Assembly (NCBI GenBank): GCA_017695115.1
Contig: JADILV010000005.1
Coordinates: 1 to 51,109, forward strand
DNA from: Candidatus Cryptobacteroides avicola
GTDB taxonomy: Bacteria; Bacteroidota; Bacteroidia; Bacteroidales; UBA932
DNA length: 51,109 nt
Direction: 5' to 3'
The translations under genes and the position numbers were made by a program. Under the pieces are notes generated by a model that ran no database searches, had not been told where the DNA came from, and saw only the letters and a list, made by a program, of their open reading frames with translations. Within the stretch, counting starts at the first letter, position 1. Each line of letters starts with the position of its first letter. Shown here piece after piece: positions 1 to 8,553 of the stretch.

Positions 1-567
1 AAAGTACCAGAGTTAAATTCAGCCTCATCGGCCGACATCGCATTCCTGCTGTTGTCATATTTCCTTATGACAACGACCATGAATCAGGATTCAGGATTGC
101 AACGTCGTTTGCCTCCGATGCCTGCAAAGGACCAGGAGGTACAGGATCAGAAAGTCAACCGCAGGAACATCATCATCGTGAAGATCAATTCCCAGGACAG
201 ACTTTTTGCTGGTAACGAACCAATGGATGTTAGCAGACTTAAAGACAAGATTAAAGAATTCCTTCTTAACCCTAACGATGACCCTAAACTTCCTGAAAAG
301 GAAATGAAGGAAATCGAGGGATTCGGACAATATCCGGTTTCCAAGGGTGTAATTTCCCTGCAGAACGACCGTGGTACAAGCTATCAGGCATATATAGCTG
401 TACAGAACGAAATCGTAAGGGCCATCAATGAGATCCGTGAAGACTTCTGCCGTGCAAACTACGGAAAGACATACGAGAATCTTACTGAGGAACAGCAGGA
501 GATCGTTAGAGAGGCAGTACCTCAGCTCATATCTGAGGCAGAGCCTAAGGATGTGTCACAACAATAA
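1..567 (+). CDS. exbD: ExbD/TolR-type proton-channel subunit, 5' end outside the window
   Basis: Inner-membrane subunit of an ExbB/ExbD-type motor that uses the proton gradient to power TonB-dependent outer-membrane transport. The frame is open from base 1, so the start lies upstream. The first visible residues, KVPELNSASSADIAFLLLSY, match the ExbD N-terminal segment, with the membrane-embedded Asp (here SADIAFLLL) that carries the proton. After the single membrane helix comes a periplasmic domain of about 150 residues, longer than in the second copy downstream. A second exbD begins 17 bp later. Two ExbD genes in tandem are usual in Bacteroidetes TonB loci, and an exbB gene is expected just upstream. 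Family assignment is firm; separating ExbD from TolR by sequence alone is less so. Confidence 0.9.
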   Translation, partial: KVPELNSASSADIAFLLLSYFLMTTTMNQDSGLQRRLPPMPAKDQEVQDQKVNRRNIIIVKINSQDRLFAGNEPMDVSRLKDKIKEFLLNPNDDPKLPEKEMKEIEGFGQYPVSKGVISLQNDRGTSYQAYIAVQNEIVRAINEIREDFCRANYGKTYENLTEEQQEIVREAVPQLISEAEPKDVSQQ

Positions 568-584
568 TATAAAGGAGATCAATT

Positions 585-1049
585 ATGGCAAAATTCGGAC
601 GCGGCGGCAAAAAAGAGGTTCCGGCATTTACAACGGCCTCAATGTCAGATATCGTCTTCATGCTGTTGTTCTTCTTTATGGTGACAACAAACATGAGGGA
701 AACAGAGTCAAAAGTCATGTACAAACTTCCTGAGGCAAGTGAAGTAGCCAAACTGGAAAGGAAAGACCTTGCTGCATACATCAGCATCGGTCCTCCAGCC
801 AAATACCTGCAGCAGCAGTACGGAACATCTCCACGTATCCAGCTCAACGATTCATTCAGGACTACAGATGATATCCGAGATTTCATCGCAGCCGAAAGGG
901 AATCAAAGAGCGAAGCTGACCGTCAGTTCATGACAGTTTCAATAAAGGCTGACAGTGAAACCAATATGGGTATCATCACTGACGTAAAGCAGGAGCTCCG
1001 TAAATGTTCGGCATTGAAAATCATGTATGCTGCACGAAAAGGACAATAA
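585..1049 (+). CDS. exbD: ExbD/TolR-type proton-channel subunit, second copy
   Basis: A 154-residue protein with the ExbD layout: a short cytoplasmic N-terminus, one membrane helix near residues 20-40 containing the proton-carrying Asp (SMSDIVFMLLFFFMV), and a periplasmic domain ending near the stop. An AAAGGAG ribosome-binding site precedes the ATG at 585. It sits 17 bp behind the first exbD and is the last gene of the operon, as a strong intrinsic terminator follows at 1074-1108. Paired ExbD proteins probably form the periplasmic dimer that rotates in or engages ExbB; which pair forms here is an inference. Confidence 0.93.
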   Translation: MAKFGRGGKKEVPAFTTASMSDIVFMLLFFFMVTTNMRETESKVMYKLPEASEVAKLERKDLAAYISIGPPAKYLQQQYGTSPRIQLNDSFRTTDDIRDFIAAERESKSEADRQFMTVSIKADSETNMGIITDVKQELRKCSALKIMYAARKGQ

Positions 1050-1073
1050 AACCGGTTTGTCAACCTATAGAAG

Positions 1074-1108
1074 AAAAGGCGGCCCATTACGGGTTGCCTT
1101 TTCTTTTT
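1074..1108 (+). terminator. Rho-independent terminator after the exbD pair
   Basis: A 12-bp stem (AAAAGGCGGCCC against GGGTTGCCTTTT, with two G-T pairs) and a five-base loop are followed by a T-rich run. It lies 25 bp behind the second exbD stop and ends that operon. Confidence 0.85.
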
Positions 1109-1207
1109 ACCGGCAAGCTCCTGAAAAGAGAATCGTCAGATACTGTCATTTCACAGCAGAGCCGAGAAATCTGTATTTAATTTAAAGTATAATTGAAAGA
1201 AAAAGAG

Positions 1208-1215
1208 TAAATTTG
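1208..1215 (+). promoter_or_regulatory. Bacteroidetes -7 box (TAAATTTG) for the alkaline phosphatase gene
   Basis: TAAATTTG fits the TAnnTTTG -7 element of the Bacteroidetes primary sigma factor. No clear TTTG lies 19-21 nt upstream, so the call rests on the -7 box and its place just after a terminator. Transcription from it would begin near 1222. The TTG at 1213, which also opens this reading frame, would then be untranscribed, which favours the ATG at 1240 as start. Confidence 0.5.
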
Positions 1216-1239
1216 CCGGGCAAAAACATATATGGAAAA

Positions 1240-2487
1240 ATGAACAGTATCAGACGCCCGATCATGCACGCGGCAAGGACAGTGCTCACACTGGTCCTGC
1301 TGCTTGGAACAATGACCGGCTGCTATGCCGGCAAGAATGAAGCAAAGCCCGAAAAGGCCAAATACATATTCCTGTTCATCGGGGACGGAATGGGAGCATC
1401 GAATGTTGCCGTTGCAGAATCATACCTTTCCTACAAGGCAGGGAAAATCGGAGGAGAACAGCTTTCATTCACGAAATTTCCGGTAATGGGCATGGCCACG
1501 ACATACTCGGCAAACAGACACATAACCTGCTCATCCGCTGCCGGTACAGCCATTTCCTGCGGACAGAAGACAAACAACGGCTATCTTTGTGTAGACACGG
1601 AAGGCAACAGGATAGAAAGCATCACATACAAGCTGAAAGATGACGGCTACAGAATCGGAATCATGTCGACTGTGCCTATCAACCATGCGACTCCTGCAGC
1701 TTTCTATGGACACAACAAAAGCAGAAGCGCATATTACAGCATCTCCAAGGAGATTCCCCAGAGCGGCTTTGAATTCTTTGCCGGAGACGGTTTTCTGGAC
1801 TATTATGGAAAAGACGGTAAAGAGGAACCTATTACTGACTATCTTACGGAAAACGGTGCTACCGTATGTTTTTCCCTGAAAGAATATGAAGAGCAGAAAG
1901 CAGAGTCCGGCCAGATGATTCTTTGCCAGCCGAGCTCGAGAGAGCAGGATGCAGAAGAGTATGCTACAGAAGAAGAAGCATCCAGCGACCTGAGTCTCGG
2001 AGAGATGCTGTCTACATGCCTTGACTTTCTCGGAGAAGAGAAACCTTTTTTCATAATGTGCGAAGGAGGCAAAATAGACTGGTACGCCCACGACAACAAT
2101 ACCTTGCCTATGGTAAACGACATAATCGAGCTGGGCGATGCAGTAGATGTAGCCTATGACTTTTATCTGGCTCATCCCGATGAAACGCTTATCATTGTTA
2201 CAGCCGATCATGAAACAGGAGGAGCAGCACTGGGAGGGCCTGGAGGAACATCCAGAAGAGGAGACAATGTATATTGGGATGTCTTCAAAGAATACAGTGC
2301 CGATGATGCAATGGGCTTCGACAAGGGAAAGAAGCAGAAACTCAACAGGGAGGCCAACATAGGATGGACGACGACCGGGCATGCAGGAGGACCTGTCCCA
2401 GTATATGCCATCGGGAAAGGGGCGGAAAAGTTCTCCGGCAGGATGGACAATACGGACATCAGCCGCAAGATAATGGACATTGAATAG
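1240..2487 (+). CDS. Alkaline phosphatase, probable lipoprotein
   Basis: Hydrolyses phosphate monoesters outside the cytoplasm, releasing inorganic phosphate. From the ATG at 1240 the protein has 415 residues and opens with a basic, then hydrophobic segment ending in GTMTGC, a probable lipoprotein signal with Cys28 as the anchor. Hallmarks of the PhoA superfamily follow: the metal-binding FLFIGDGMG, the nucleophile Ser in [24 protein letters not shown] and [10 protein letters not shown]. Length is normal for the family. An upstream TTG at 1213 would add nine residues but lies inside the -7 box. asnS starts 38 bp downstream with no visible promoter of its own, so the two may share a transcript. 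Substrate range cannot be read from the sequence. Confidence 0.9.
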   Translation: MNSIRRPIMHAARTVLTLVLLLGTMTGCYAGKNEAKPEKAKYIFLFIGDGMGASNVAVAESYLSYKAGKIGGEQLSFTKFPVMGMATTYSANRHITCSSAAGTAISCGQKTNNGYLCVDTEGNRIESITYKLKDDGYRIGIMSTVPINHATPAAFYGHNKSRSAYYSISKEIPQSGFEFFAGDGFLDYYGKDGKEEPITDYLTENGATVCFSLKEYEEQKAESGQMILCQPSSREQDAEEYATEEEASSDLSLGEMLSTCLDFLGEEKPFFIMCEGGKIDWYAHDNNTLPMVNDIIELGDAVDVAYDFYLAHPDETLIIVTADHETGGAALGGPGGTSRRGDNVYWDVFKEYSADDAMGFDKGKKQKLNREANIGWTTTGHAGGPVPVYAIGKGAEKFSGRMDNTDISRKIMDIE

Positions 2488-2525
2488 AAATCTACAACCT
2501 GAATAGCAAAAAAGGACATATAAAG

Positions 2526-3920
2526 ATGGAAACTGTTAAAAGGACTAAGGTCAAAGAACTGCTCAAGACAGAACCGGGAGCAGAGGTGCTGGTTAAAGGC
2601 TGGGTACGGACGAAAAGAGGGAACAAGAACGTTTCTTTCATTGCGCTGAATGACGGTTCTACCATCAATAACATACAGATAGTAGTGGATACGGCGTCAT
2701 TTGACGACGAACTGCTGAAAAAAATCACCACCGGTGCATGTATCGCCGCATACGGCGACTTGGTAGCATCGCAGGGAAGCGGACAGGCTGTAGAAATACA
2801 GGCCCGGAAACTTGTACTTTACGGAGAAGCCGATCCGAACACATATCCGCTGCAGAAAAAAGGACATTCAATGGAATTCCTCAGGAGCATCGCCCACCTG
2901 CGTCCGAGGACCAATACGTTCGGGGCTGTCCTCAGAATCCGGCACGCGATGGCTTTCGCCATTCACAAATACTTCAACGACAAGGGGTTCGTATATCTGC
3001 ATACTCCACTTATCACGGCATCGGACTGTGAAGGCGCCGGTGAAATGTTCCAGGTAACGACTCTTGACCTGAACAACCCTCCACGCAAAGAGGACGGAAG
3101 CATCGACTACAGCCAGGACTTCTTCGGAAAGCAGACCAGCCTGACAGTAAGCGGCCAGCTCGAAGGAGAACTCGGAGCAATGGCTCTCGGCGAAATCTAC
3201 ACATTCGGCCCTACATTCAGGGCGGAAAATTCGAACACTCCGCGACATCTTGCAGAATTCTGGATGATAGAGCCGGAAATGGCCTTTTATGAAATAGAGG
3301 ACAACATGGTTCTCGCCGAGGATTTTATCAAATACCTTGTCCGCTATGCACTTGAAAACTGCATGGATGACCTGAAGTTCCTCAATGACATGTTTGACAA
3401 GGAACTGATCGAAAGACTGGAAGGCGTGGTCAAGACAGAATTTGTCCGCCTGACCTACACCGAAGGCATAAAGATACTCGAAAATTCCGGAGAGAAATTC
3501 GAATTCCCTGTCAGCTGGGGAGTCGACCTGCAGAGCGAACACGAGAGATATCTTGTCGAGAAGCATTTCAAGCGCCCTGTCATCATGACTGACTATCCTA
3601 AGGAAATCAAGGCTTTCTACATGAAACAGAATGAGGACGGCAGGACAGTCCGCGGAATGGACGTGCTCTTCCCGAAAATCGGAGAGATAATAGGAGGTTC
3701 CGAAAGAGAGTCATCACTGGAAAAACTGGAAGCCAGGATAAACGAACTCGGAATGAGCCACAGTACATTGGAGTGGTATCTTGATACCCGCAGGTTCGGT
3801 TCGGCACCTCACAGCGGCTTCGGTCTGGGATTCGAGAGACTGCTTCTCTTCGTTACCGGAATGAGCAACATCAGGGACGTAATACCGTTCCCGAGAACAC
3901 CTAAGAACGCCGAATTCTAA
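2526..3920 (+). CDS. asnS: Asparaginyl-tRNA synthetase
   Basis: Class II aminoacyl-tRNA synthetase that charges tRNA-Asn in the cytoplasm. The 464-residue length is standard. An N-terminal OB-fold anticodon-binding domain (about residues 15-105) is followed by the class II core: motif 2 around residues 215-245, with the run [20 protein letters not shown], and motif 3 near the C-terminus ([12 protein letters not shown]). The [12 protein letters not shown] form of motif 2 marks AsnRS rather than AspRS. Having AsnRS means Asn-tRNA need not be made by transamidation alone. udk follows after 10 bp. Confidence 0.97.
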   Translation: METVKRTKVKELLKTEPGAEVLVKGWVRTKRGNKNVSFIALNDGSTINNIQIVVDTASFDDELLKKITTGACIAAYGDLVASQGSGQAVEIQARKLVLYGEADPNTYPLQKKGHSMEFLRSIAHLRPRTNTFGAVLRIRHAMAFAIHKYFNDKGFVYLHTPLITASDCEGAGEMFQVTTLDLNNPPRKEDGSIDYSQDFFGKQTSLTVSGQLEGELGAMALGEIYTFGPTFRAENSNTPRHLAEFWMIEPEMAFYEIEDNMVLAEDFIKYLVRYALENCMDDLKFLNDMFDKELIERLEGVVKTEFVRLTYTEGIKILENSGEKFEFPVSWGVDLQSEHERYLVEKHFKRPVIMTDYPKEIKAFYMKQNEDGRTVRGMDVLFPKIGEIIGGSERESSLEKLEARINELGMSHSTLEWYLDTRRFGSAPHSGFGLGFERLLLFVTGMSNIRDVIPFPRTPKNAEF

Positions 3921-3930
3921 ACCGCCGGAC

Positions 3931-4542
3931 ATGCTGATAATAGGTATAGCCGGAGGCTCCGGATCAGGAAAGACAACTGTTGTCAAGGCCATCACCGAAA
4001 AACTCAAGGAGCAGGTGGTGGTCATACCGCAGGACTCTTATTACAAGGATTCTAGCCACCTCCCGATGGAAGAAAGACAGAAAGTGAATTTCGACCATCC
4101 TGATTCCATAGATTTCGACCTTCTCAACGAACACCTGCATGCGCTCCGGTGCGGACGCAGCATCGAACAGCCTGTCTACTCGTATCTTACATGCTCCCGC
4201 TCCAGAACCGAAACGATCAAAGTGAATCCGGCTGAGGTCATCATCATAGAAGGCATCCTGATATTCACATGCGCCAGACTCAGGGAGCAGATGGACATAA
4301 AGATATTCGTGGATGCGGATGACGATGACAGGCTTATGAGAGTCATGGCAAGAGACATTCTGGAACGTGGCAAGACTGTAGAGTCTGTCATCGAAAGATA
4401 CACGAAAACAGTCAAGCCCATGTACCTGCAGTTCATAGAACCGAGCAAGCGTTATGCAGATATCATAATACCGCAGGGCGGACACAACAGGGTAGCTATC
4501 GACATCATTGCGGCTACCATTGAGAAATCGCTGCTGCAGTAA
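3931..4542 (+). CDS. udk: Uridine kinase
   Basis: Phosphorylates uridine and cytidine with ATP or GTP in pyrimidine salvage. The 203-residue protein starts with the P-loop GIAGGSGSGKTT, then shows QDSYYKD and NFDHPDSIDFDLL (nucleoside binding), and the Walker B-like VIIIEGILIF. Length and motif order are typical. The ATG is 10 bp behind the asnS stop, so the two genes are almost certainly co-transcribed. The next gene starts 15 bp downstream. Confidence 0.95.
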   Translation: MLIIGIAGGSGSGKTTVVKAITEKLKEQVVVIPQDSYYKDSSHLPMEERQKVNFDHPDSIDFDLLNEHLHALRCGRSIEQPVYSYLTCSRSRTETIKVNPAEVIIIEGILIFTCARLREQMDIKIFVDADDDDRLMRVMARDILERGKTVESVIERYTKTVKPMYLQFIEPSKRYADIIIPQGGHNRVAIDIIAATIEKSLLQ

Positions 4543-4557
4543 CACCAATTCTCAAGG

Positions 4558-5343
4558 ATGCTGAGAAAAATCCGGATAATGATCCGCTGGCGCTACAGGC
4601 ACATAAGTAGCGAAGATAAAGCCGGCATATATATCACTGCAATCGCACATCTTGCGGTGATTATTATTCTGCTTGCCGTGCAGGTACACACCGTACTACG
4701 CAGCACGAATGCTTTCCTTCTGGATTTTTCTGCGCAGGAAGCCGAAGAAGAACGGCTCAGAGAAACTGAATTACAGGAAAGGATAAGTGAAAAACTTGAC
4801 AGGATGCTCGGAGACATACCTGTCGACAGGACGGCTCCGCAGAATGACGGACAGATCCGGAATATTGCCGTAGACGCAGGAAAACACCTGAAAGACGACA
4901 GGAATACCGATGCATCCCGACTGTACGCCGACGCAGAACAGCTCGAGAAGGATCTGAAGGCAGGACGGGATCATGCCGTCTACGAAGATGCGCGTAACGA
5001 AGCGGTCGAAATCGGAAAGGAAAATTCAAACAAAGCCGACAATCCTGAAAAAAACGAATACACCGGTCCGTCAGTCCTTTCATATACACTCGACGGAAGA
5101 AAGGCGAGCCACTTGAAAATCCCGGCATACCAGTGCTACGGAGGAGGGGAAGTCACGGTGATAATCACTGTAGACCCGTCCGGCCGTGTCCTGAACGCCA
5201 AGGTAATGGATGATGTCTCGTCGCAGGACCAGTGCCTACGCGATTTTGCAATAAGGGCAGCACGGTTATCGAGATTCTCCTCTTCCCGTACTGCCCCTGC
5301 ACGCCAGACCGGTGAAATAGTCTACCGGTTCATAGCTCAGTGA
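4558..5343 (+). CDS. TonB-like protein with one membrane helix
   Basis: A 261-residue protein with one membrane helix at about residues 22-44 (ITAIAHLAVIIILLAVQVH), an acidic and coiled-coil-prone periplasmic middle (about 55-170), and a C-terminal domain of 85 residues. The C-terminal stretch VTVIITVDPSGRVLNAKV followed by conserved Cys, Ala and Arg positions resembles the TonB C-terminal fold found in many Bacteroidetes 'energy transducer TonB' proteins. The middle lacks the Pro-Lys repeats of classical TonB, so it may serve another periplasmic role. It ends the asnS-udk transcript and overlaps the convergent phosphoesterase gene by 7 bp, leaving no room for a terminator between them. Confidence 0.65.
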   Translation: MLRKIRIMIRWRYRHISSEDKAGIYITAIAHLAVIIILLAVQVHTVLRSTNAFLLDFSAQEAEEERLRETELQERISEKLDRMLGDIPVDRTAPQNDGQIRNIAVDAGKHLKDDRNTDASRLYADAEQLEKDLKAGRDHAVYEDARNEAVEIGKENSNKADNPEKNEYTGPSVLSYTLDGRKASHLKIPAYQCYGGGEVTVIITVDPSGRVLNAKVMDDVSSQDQCLRDFAIRAARLSRFSSSRTAPARQTGEIVYRFIAQ

Positions 5344-6803
5344 GAAATATAGTCCGTATATTCGTTCCCATAAGGATCCTTTGCCGTAACGGTAATCTTC
5401 TTCCAATTTTCCGATTTCGGAGCATATCTGAAGATATGGTCGGTTGCAAAACTGAAATTCAGCTTATATGCATTAAGATCCTGGGCTTTGATATTATCCT
5501 CTGAAAGTTCTGTTACCTCACCGTCTTCATCTACTTTGACGGTCCAGTCCGTATGCCAGTTGAAGATATTGACCACCATGTCATTTTTCCTGATACTGCT
5601 GAAATTGCCTTTACCGGCCTGACTGTCGTACTCGCCTGGAGCATAAATCTCCATCTGGTAATCCCGATCAGTGAGAGCCCCTTTATAATAGTTGTCCGTC
5701 AACCTGTTCCCGCTGATACTGTATATTGTAAAGCCACGAGGGGAACCGTCATTGCACAGTCCGGGGGCATTGTTGTCCCAGTCGTTGCCCATAAGCGAAG
5801 CATGGTTATGCTCTATTATGTCATCGGAAACGGTATAAGTATAATTGTGATGCAGATGCCCTGACATTATCACCACCTTATAACCGTCCAGGGCATCATA
5901 CAGTTTCTCGCAGTTCGTGAGGTATGAAGTGCTGTACGGCTGGTCGCGCCTTTGGGATGGAGCATGCATCGACAAAATGACCAGTCTGTCCTTAGGAACA
6001 TACGACAAATCCTGGCGGAGCCACTCCAAAGTAGACTCGGAGACCTCCCTTTTATAATTGGCCTTGTCCTGGGGAGTGTAGGTTATGTTGTTGATTCCGA
6101 TGAAGTGGCACTGGCCGTAATTGAACGACCAGTTGACAGGGCCGAAAGTGTTTTCGAATACATTGTCGGCATCCTCGAGTGTGAGGGCCCTGACGTCATA
6201 GTCGTGGTTCCCTATCACATGGAATACCGGGAATCCGAGCTTTACAATCTGCCCGGCATAGCTGCCTGCCATGTAATCCATCTGGTCCCATACCATATCT
6301 CCCAAGGACAGGCCGATCACCGGCCCCTGGAGCGTACTTGTGTACCGGAGGATCTCAGGCATGATCCTGTCCTCGAACTCCGCGCATGCATTATCATGTT
6401 CGAGCTGTACGTCGGCCAGGACGAACAGTGTGAAATCCTCCACCCCTCCGCTCCTGGACAAGGTGAAATCCGACTGTACAGGCTTGTCTTTCATGAGTAC
6501 GAAACTGTTATAGATCTTCGGCAGACCGGAAGAACTCATGGGTATGTCATATCCTGAAGGCACAGACACAAAGACCTTTCTGGTCCCTGAAGGCACTTTC
6601 ATCTGGTAGATGCCGTCAGCATCGGTGGCCACACAAGTGTGGCCATCCGATACAACGGCCCCGGATACTGGAGCCCCGCTGTCATCCCTGACGTACCCGA
6701 CTACATTCATTCCTTCCTTTACGTCTATCCCGGGAGCATCCTTCCTGCATGACAGAATACAGAAGAATGCCAGAAATGCACAGAACTTGAAAATATTCTT
6801 CAT
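5337..6803 (-). CDS. Calcineurin-like phosphoesterase lipoprotein of the SusC/D operon
   Basis: A 488-residue surface or periplasmic metallophosphoesterase. The signal peptide ends in FFCILSC (lipobox, Cys19). Residues 25-115 form a carboxypeptidase-regulatory-like beta domain (GYVRDDSGAPVSGAVVSDG). The two-metal catalytic core follows: LADVQ, SLGDMVWD, GNHDYD, SMHAPS and SGHLHHNY. The last 130 residues look like the C-terminal beta domain seen in Bacteroidetes members (MetallophosN, Metallophos and MetallophosC layout). The usual DxH motif is D-V-Q here; I believe this variant is common in the subfamily. It is the last gene of the operon, 12 bp behind susD, suggesting it removes a phosphate or phosphodiester from the imported ligand. 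The actual substrate is unknown. Confidence 0.88.
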   Translation of the reverse strand: MKNIFKFCAFLAFFCILSCRKDAPGIDVKEGMNVVGYVRDDSGAPVSGAVVSDGHTCVATDADGIYQMKVPSGTRKVFVSVPSGYDIPMSSSGLPKIYNSFVLMKDKPVQSDFTLSRSGGVEDFTLFVLADVQLEHDNACAEFEDRIMPEILRYTSTLQGPVIGLSLGDMVWDQMDYMAGSYAGQIVKLGFPVFHVIGNHDYDVRALTLEDADNVFENTFGPVNWSFNYGQCHFIGINNITYTPQDKANYKREVSESTLEWLRQDLSYVPKDRLVILSMHAPSQRRDQPYSTSYLTNCEKLYDALDGYKVVIMSGHLHHNYTYTVSDDIIEHNHASLMGNDWDNNAPGLCNDGSPRGFTIYSISGNRLTDNYYKGALTDRDYQMEIYAPGEYDSQAGKGNFSSIRKNDMVVNIFNWHTDWTVKVDEDGEVTELSEDNIKAQDLNAYKLNFSFATDHIFRYAPKSENWKKITVTAKDPYGNEYTDYISH

Positions 6804-6815
6804 ATCATTCCAGGA

Positions 6816-8540
6816 TTAATAGCCAGGAGTCTGCTTAACGAGCCCGCCGGATGCGGTAATTGCTGATGTCGGGACAGGGAACCTGTTGAGTTTCTTATCT
6901 TTAGTAGGCTTGTGGTCCCACCACTCCCCTTCAGTGAACTGGTCCCAGCGGATAAGGTCCGTACGTCTGCGGCTCTCCCCGAGGAACTCTATCATCCACT
7001 CGTCGAGCATGCGGTACATGTCAAGGTTCTCTTCCGTTACGGGATCAGGGTCCATCCTGCCGGTGAAATTACGGGCCCTCACATAATTGATCAGGGACGC
7101 GGCCTCACCTTTCTCACCTTTACGCATCTTGCACTCTGCCAGCATGTAATAAACCTCTGCAAAACGGATATACACATAGTCAGGATCCCATCTGATAGAA
7201 ACGTCATTCTGGTCAGGGACAGGCCATTTCACAAGACGGAAACCGGAGTTCTCCTCGCCTGTCTTCATATTGGACTCCAGCGAGGACGGGTCACCTCCTT
7301 CAGAAAGAAGGGCGACCTGGTCGACAAGGTTTATGGTCTTGCCGGCATGCGACTTGTTTCCTACGCAAGCCTCGCCTGTATCAGGATTGACCAGTTCACC
7401 CATGAGGAACATTCCTTCATACTGCCTGTTCCCGAGATAATGGTAAGGCCTCTTGCGCAGGTCCGCATCATTGAACTTGCTGGCGGTTCTTCCGAGCTTG
7501 TATTCGCTGTACAGCGACCCGTCTGGTTTCAGGGACGGAGTAAGCATATAGCCATTATAGGCAGTGTGCTTCTCGATGTTGAAATAGACATGTGCATTGT
7601 ACGGCATCATATACCTGTACCAGTAGTCGCACTCTATATAGGTAGTCTGGCACGGTACTGCCCATACGGACTCTTCGGAGACGTCATTGTCAAAGCCGAA
7701 CACAGTATTCCACTCCTTCTCGACATCATATGGCCCGTATACCCCATCAATAAGGTCCTGACATATCTTTTCGCACATGGAGAAATAATCCACGCCCTGC
7801 AGGTCGGCAGGCTCCTCCGGGGTGTTCCTGTCCACAAGGTACTTCTCGGCATTGAAATAAAGACGTGCCAGCAGGACGGCGGCCGTGGCTTTCCTCATAT
7901 ACCCGTCAGACTTTTCATTCAGGGTGGCCTTTGCCGGCAGTTCCGCTATGGCGTTTGTAAGCAGTGTCTCCACATGGGTGAAAAGTTCCCTTTCGGTGCT
8001 GCGCGGCTTGACATCATCCGATGATGACGTGTATATCGGCAGCCCTCCGAACAGGTCGAGACCCATGAGGTAGAAATACCCTATTATCCCGTCCAGCTGC
8101 CCGAGCTGGTTTCTCTTTTCCTCCTCGGACATGCCCAGCCTGGAATAATCCAGGGCAGACAGGTCCTCCCTCGCCGCAAGGGCATATGCTACACCCTGGA
8201 GGGTGTTGTTATACAACGCTTCAAGGTAAGTATGTTCAGGTGTCCACTGGTGGTACCAAAGCTGCTGCTCAGCTCCTCCGTTATAGAAGTCAGAACCTCT
8301 CTGGGGGCAGCACATCTCGTCAGTGGTAAGCTCCCACCATCTGTAGCGCTCCCTCCCCTGGTCGATATAATGCTTCCAATGCGTAAACGGGCGCGCCAGG
8401 ACGGCATAAGTATTCTCCCTGGACGTGAAGAAAGTGTCCGGAGTGACCTGTGAATACGAAACCTCATCCAGGTCGCATCCGGAAACGGCCGGGAGGACAA
8501 TCCCCCCGAGCATGAGCAAATATTTATATCCGCTTTTCAT
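6816..8540 (-). CDS. susD: SusD/RagB-type outer-membrane nutrient-binding lipoprotein
   Basis: The surface lid that binds ligand over its SusC partner. The 574-residue protein has a lipoprotein signal (LPAVSGC, Cys22), the TPR-rich N-terminal half typical of SusD, and the C-terminal motifs of the family, including YIRFAEVYYMLAECK and INYVRARN, and ends in a typical SusD tail (LNRFPVPTSAI). It starts 13 bp behind susC on the same strand. Length is at the upper end of normal. No feature in the sequence identifies the ligand. Confidence 0.95.
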   Translation of the reverse strand: MKSGYKYLLMLGGIVLPAVSGCDLDEVSYSQVTPDTFFTSRENTYAVLARPFTHWKHYIDQGRERYRWWELTTDEMCCPQRGSDFYNGGAEQQLWYHQWTPEHTYLEALYNNTLQGVAYALAAREDLSALDYSRLGMSEEEKRNQLGQLDGIIGYFYLMGLDLFGGLPIYTSSSDDVKPRSTERELFTHVETLLTNAIAELPAKATLNEKSDGYMRKATAAVLLARLYFNAEKYLVDRNTPEEPADLQGVDYFSMCEKICQDLIDGVYGPYDVEKEWNTVFGFDNDVSEESVWAVPCQTTYIECDYWYRYMMPYNAHVYFNIEKHTAYNGYMLTPSLKPDGSLYSEYKLGRTASKFNDADLRKRPYHYLGNRQYEGMFLMGELVNPDTGEACVGNKSHAGKTINLVDQVALLSEGGDPSSLESNMKTGEENSGFRLVKWPVPDQNDVSIRWDPDYVYIRFAEVYYMLAECKMRKGEKGEAASLINYVRARNFTGRMDPDPVTEENLDMYRMLDEWMIEFLGESRRRTDLIRWDQFTEGEWWDHKPTKDKKLNRFPVPTSAITASGGLVKQTPGY

Positions 8541-8553
8541 AAATCGCTACTGT

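Noticed and set aside
1531..2382. 283-codon minus-strand frame
   Set aside because: Antisense to the alkaline phosphatase gene, which carries all catalytic motifs.
6912..8024. 370-codon open frame on the plus strand
   Set aside because: It lies wholly antisense to the SusD gene, which has a clear signal peptide and family motifs; the plus-strand product has no recognisable domain.
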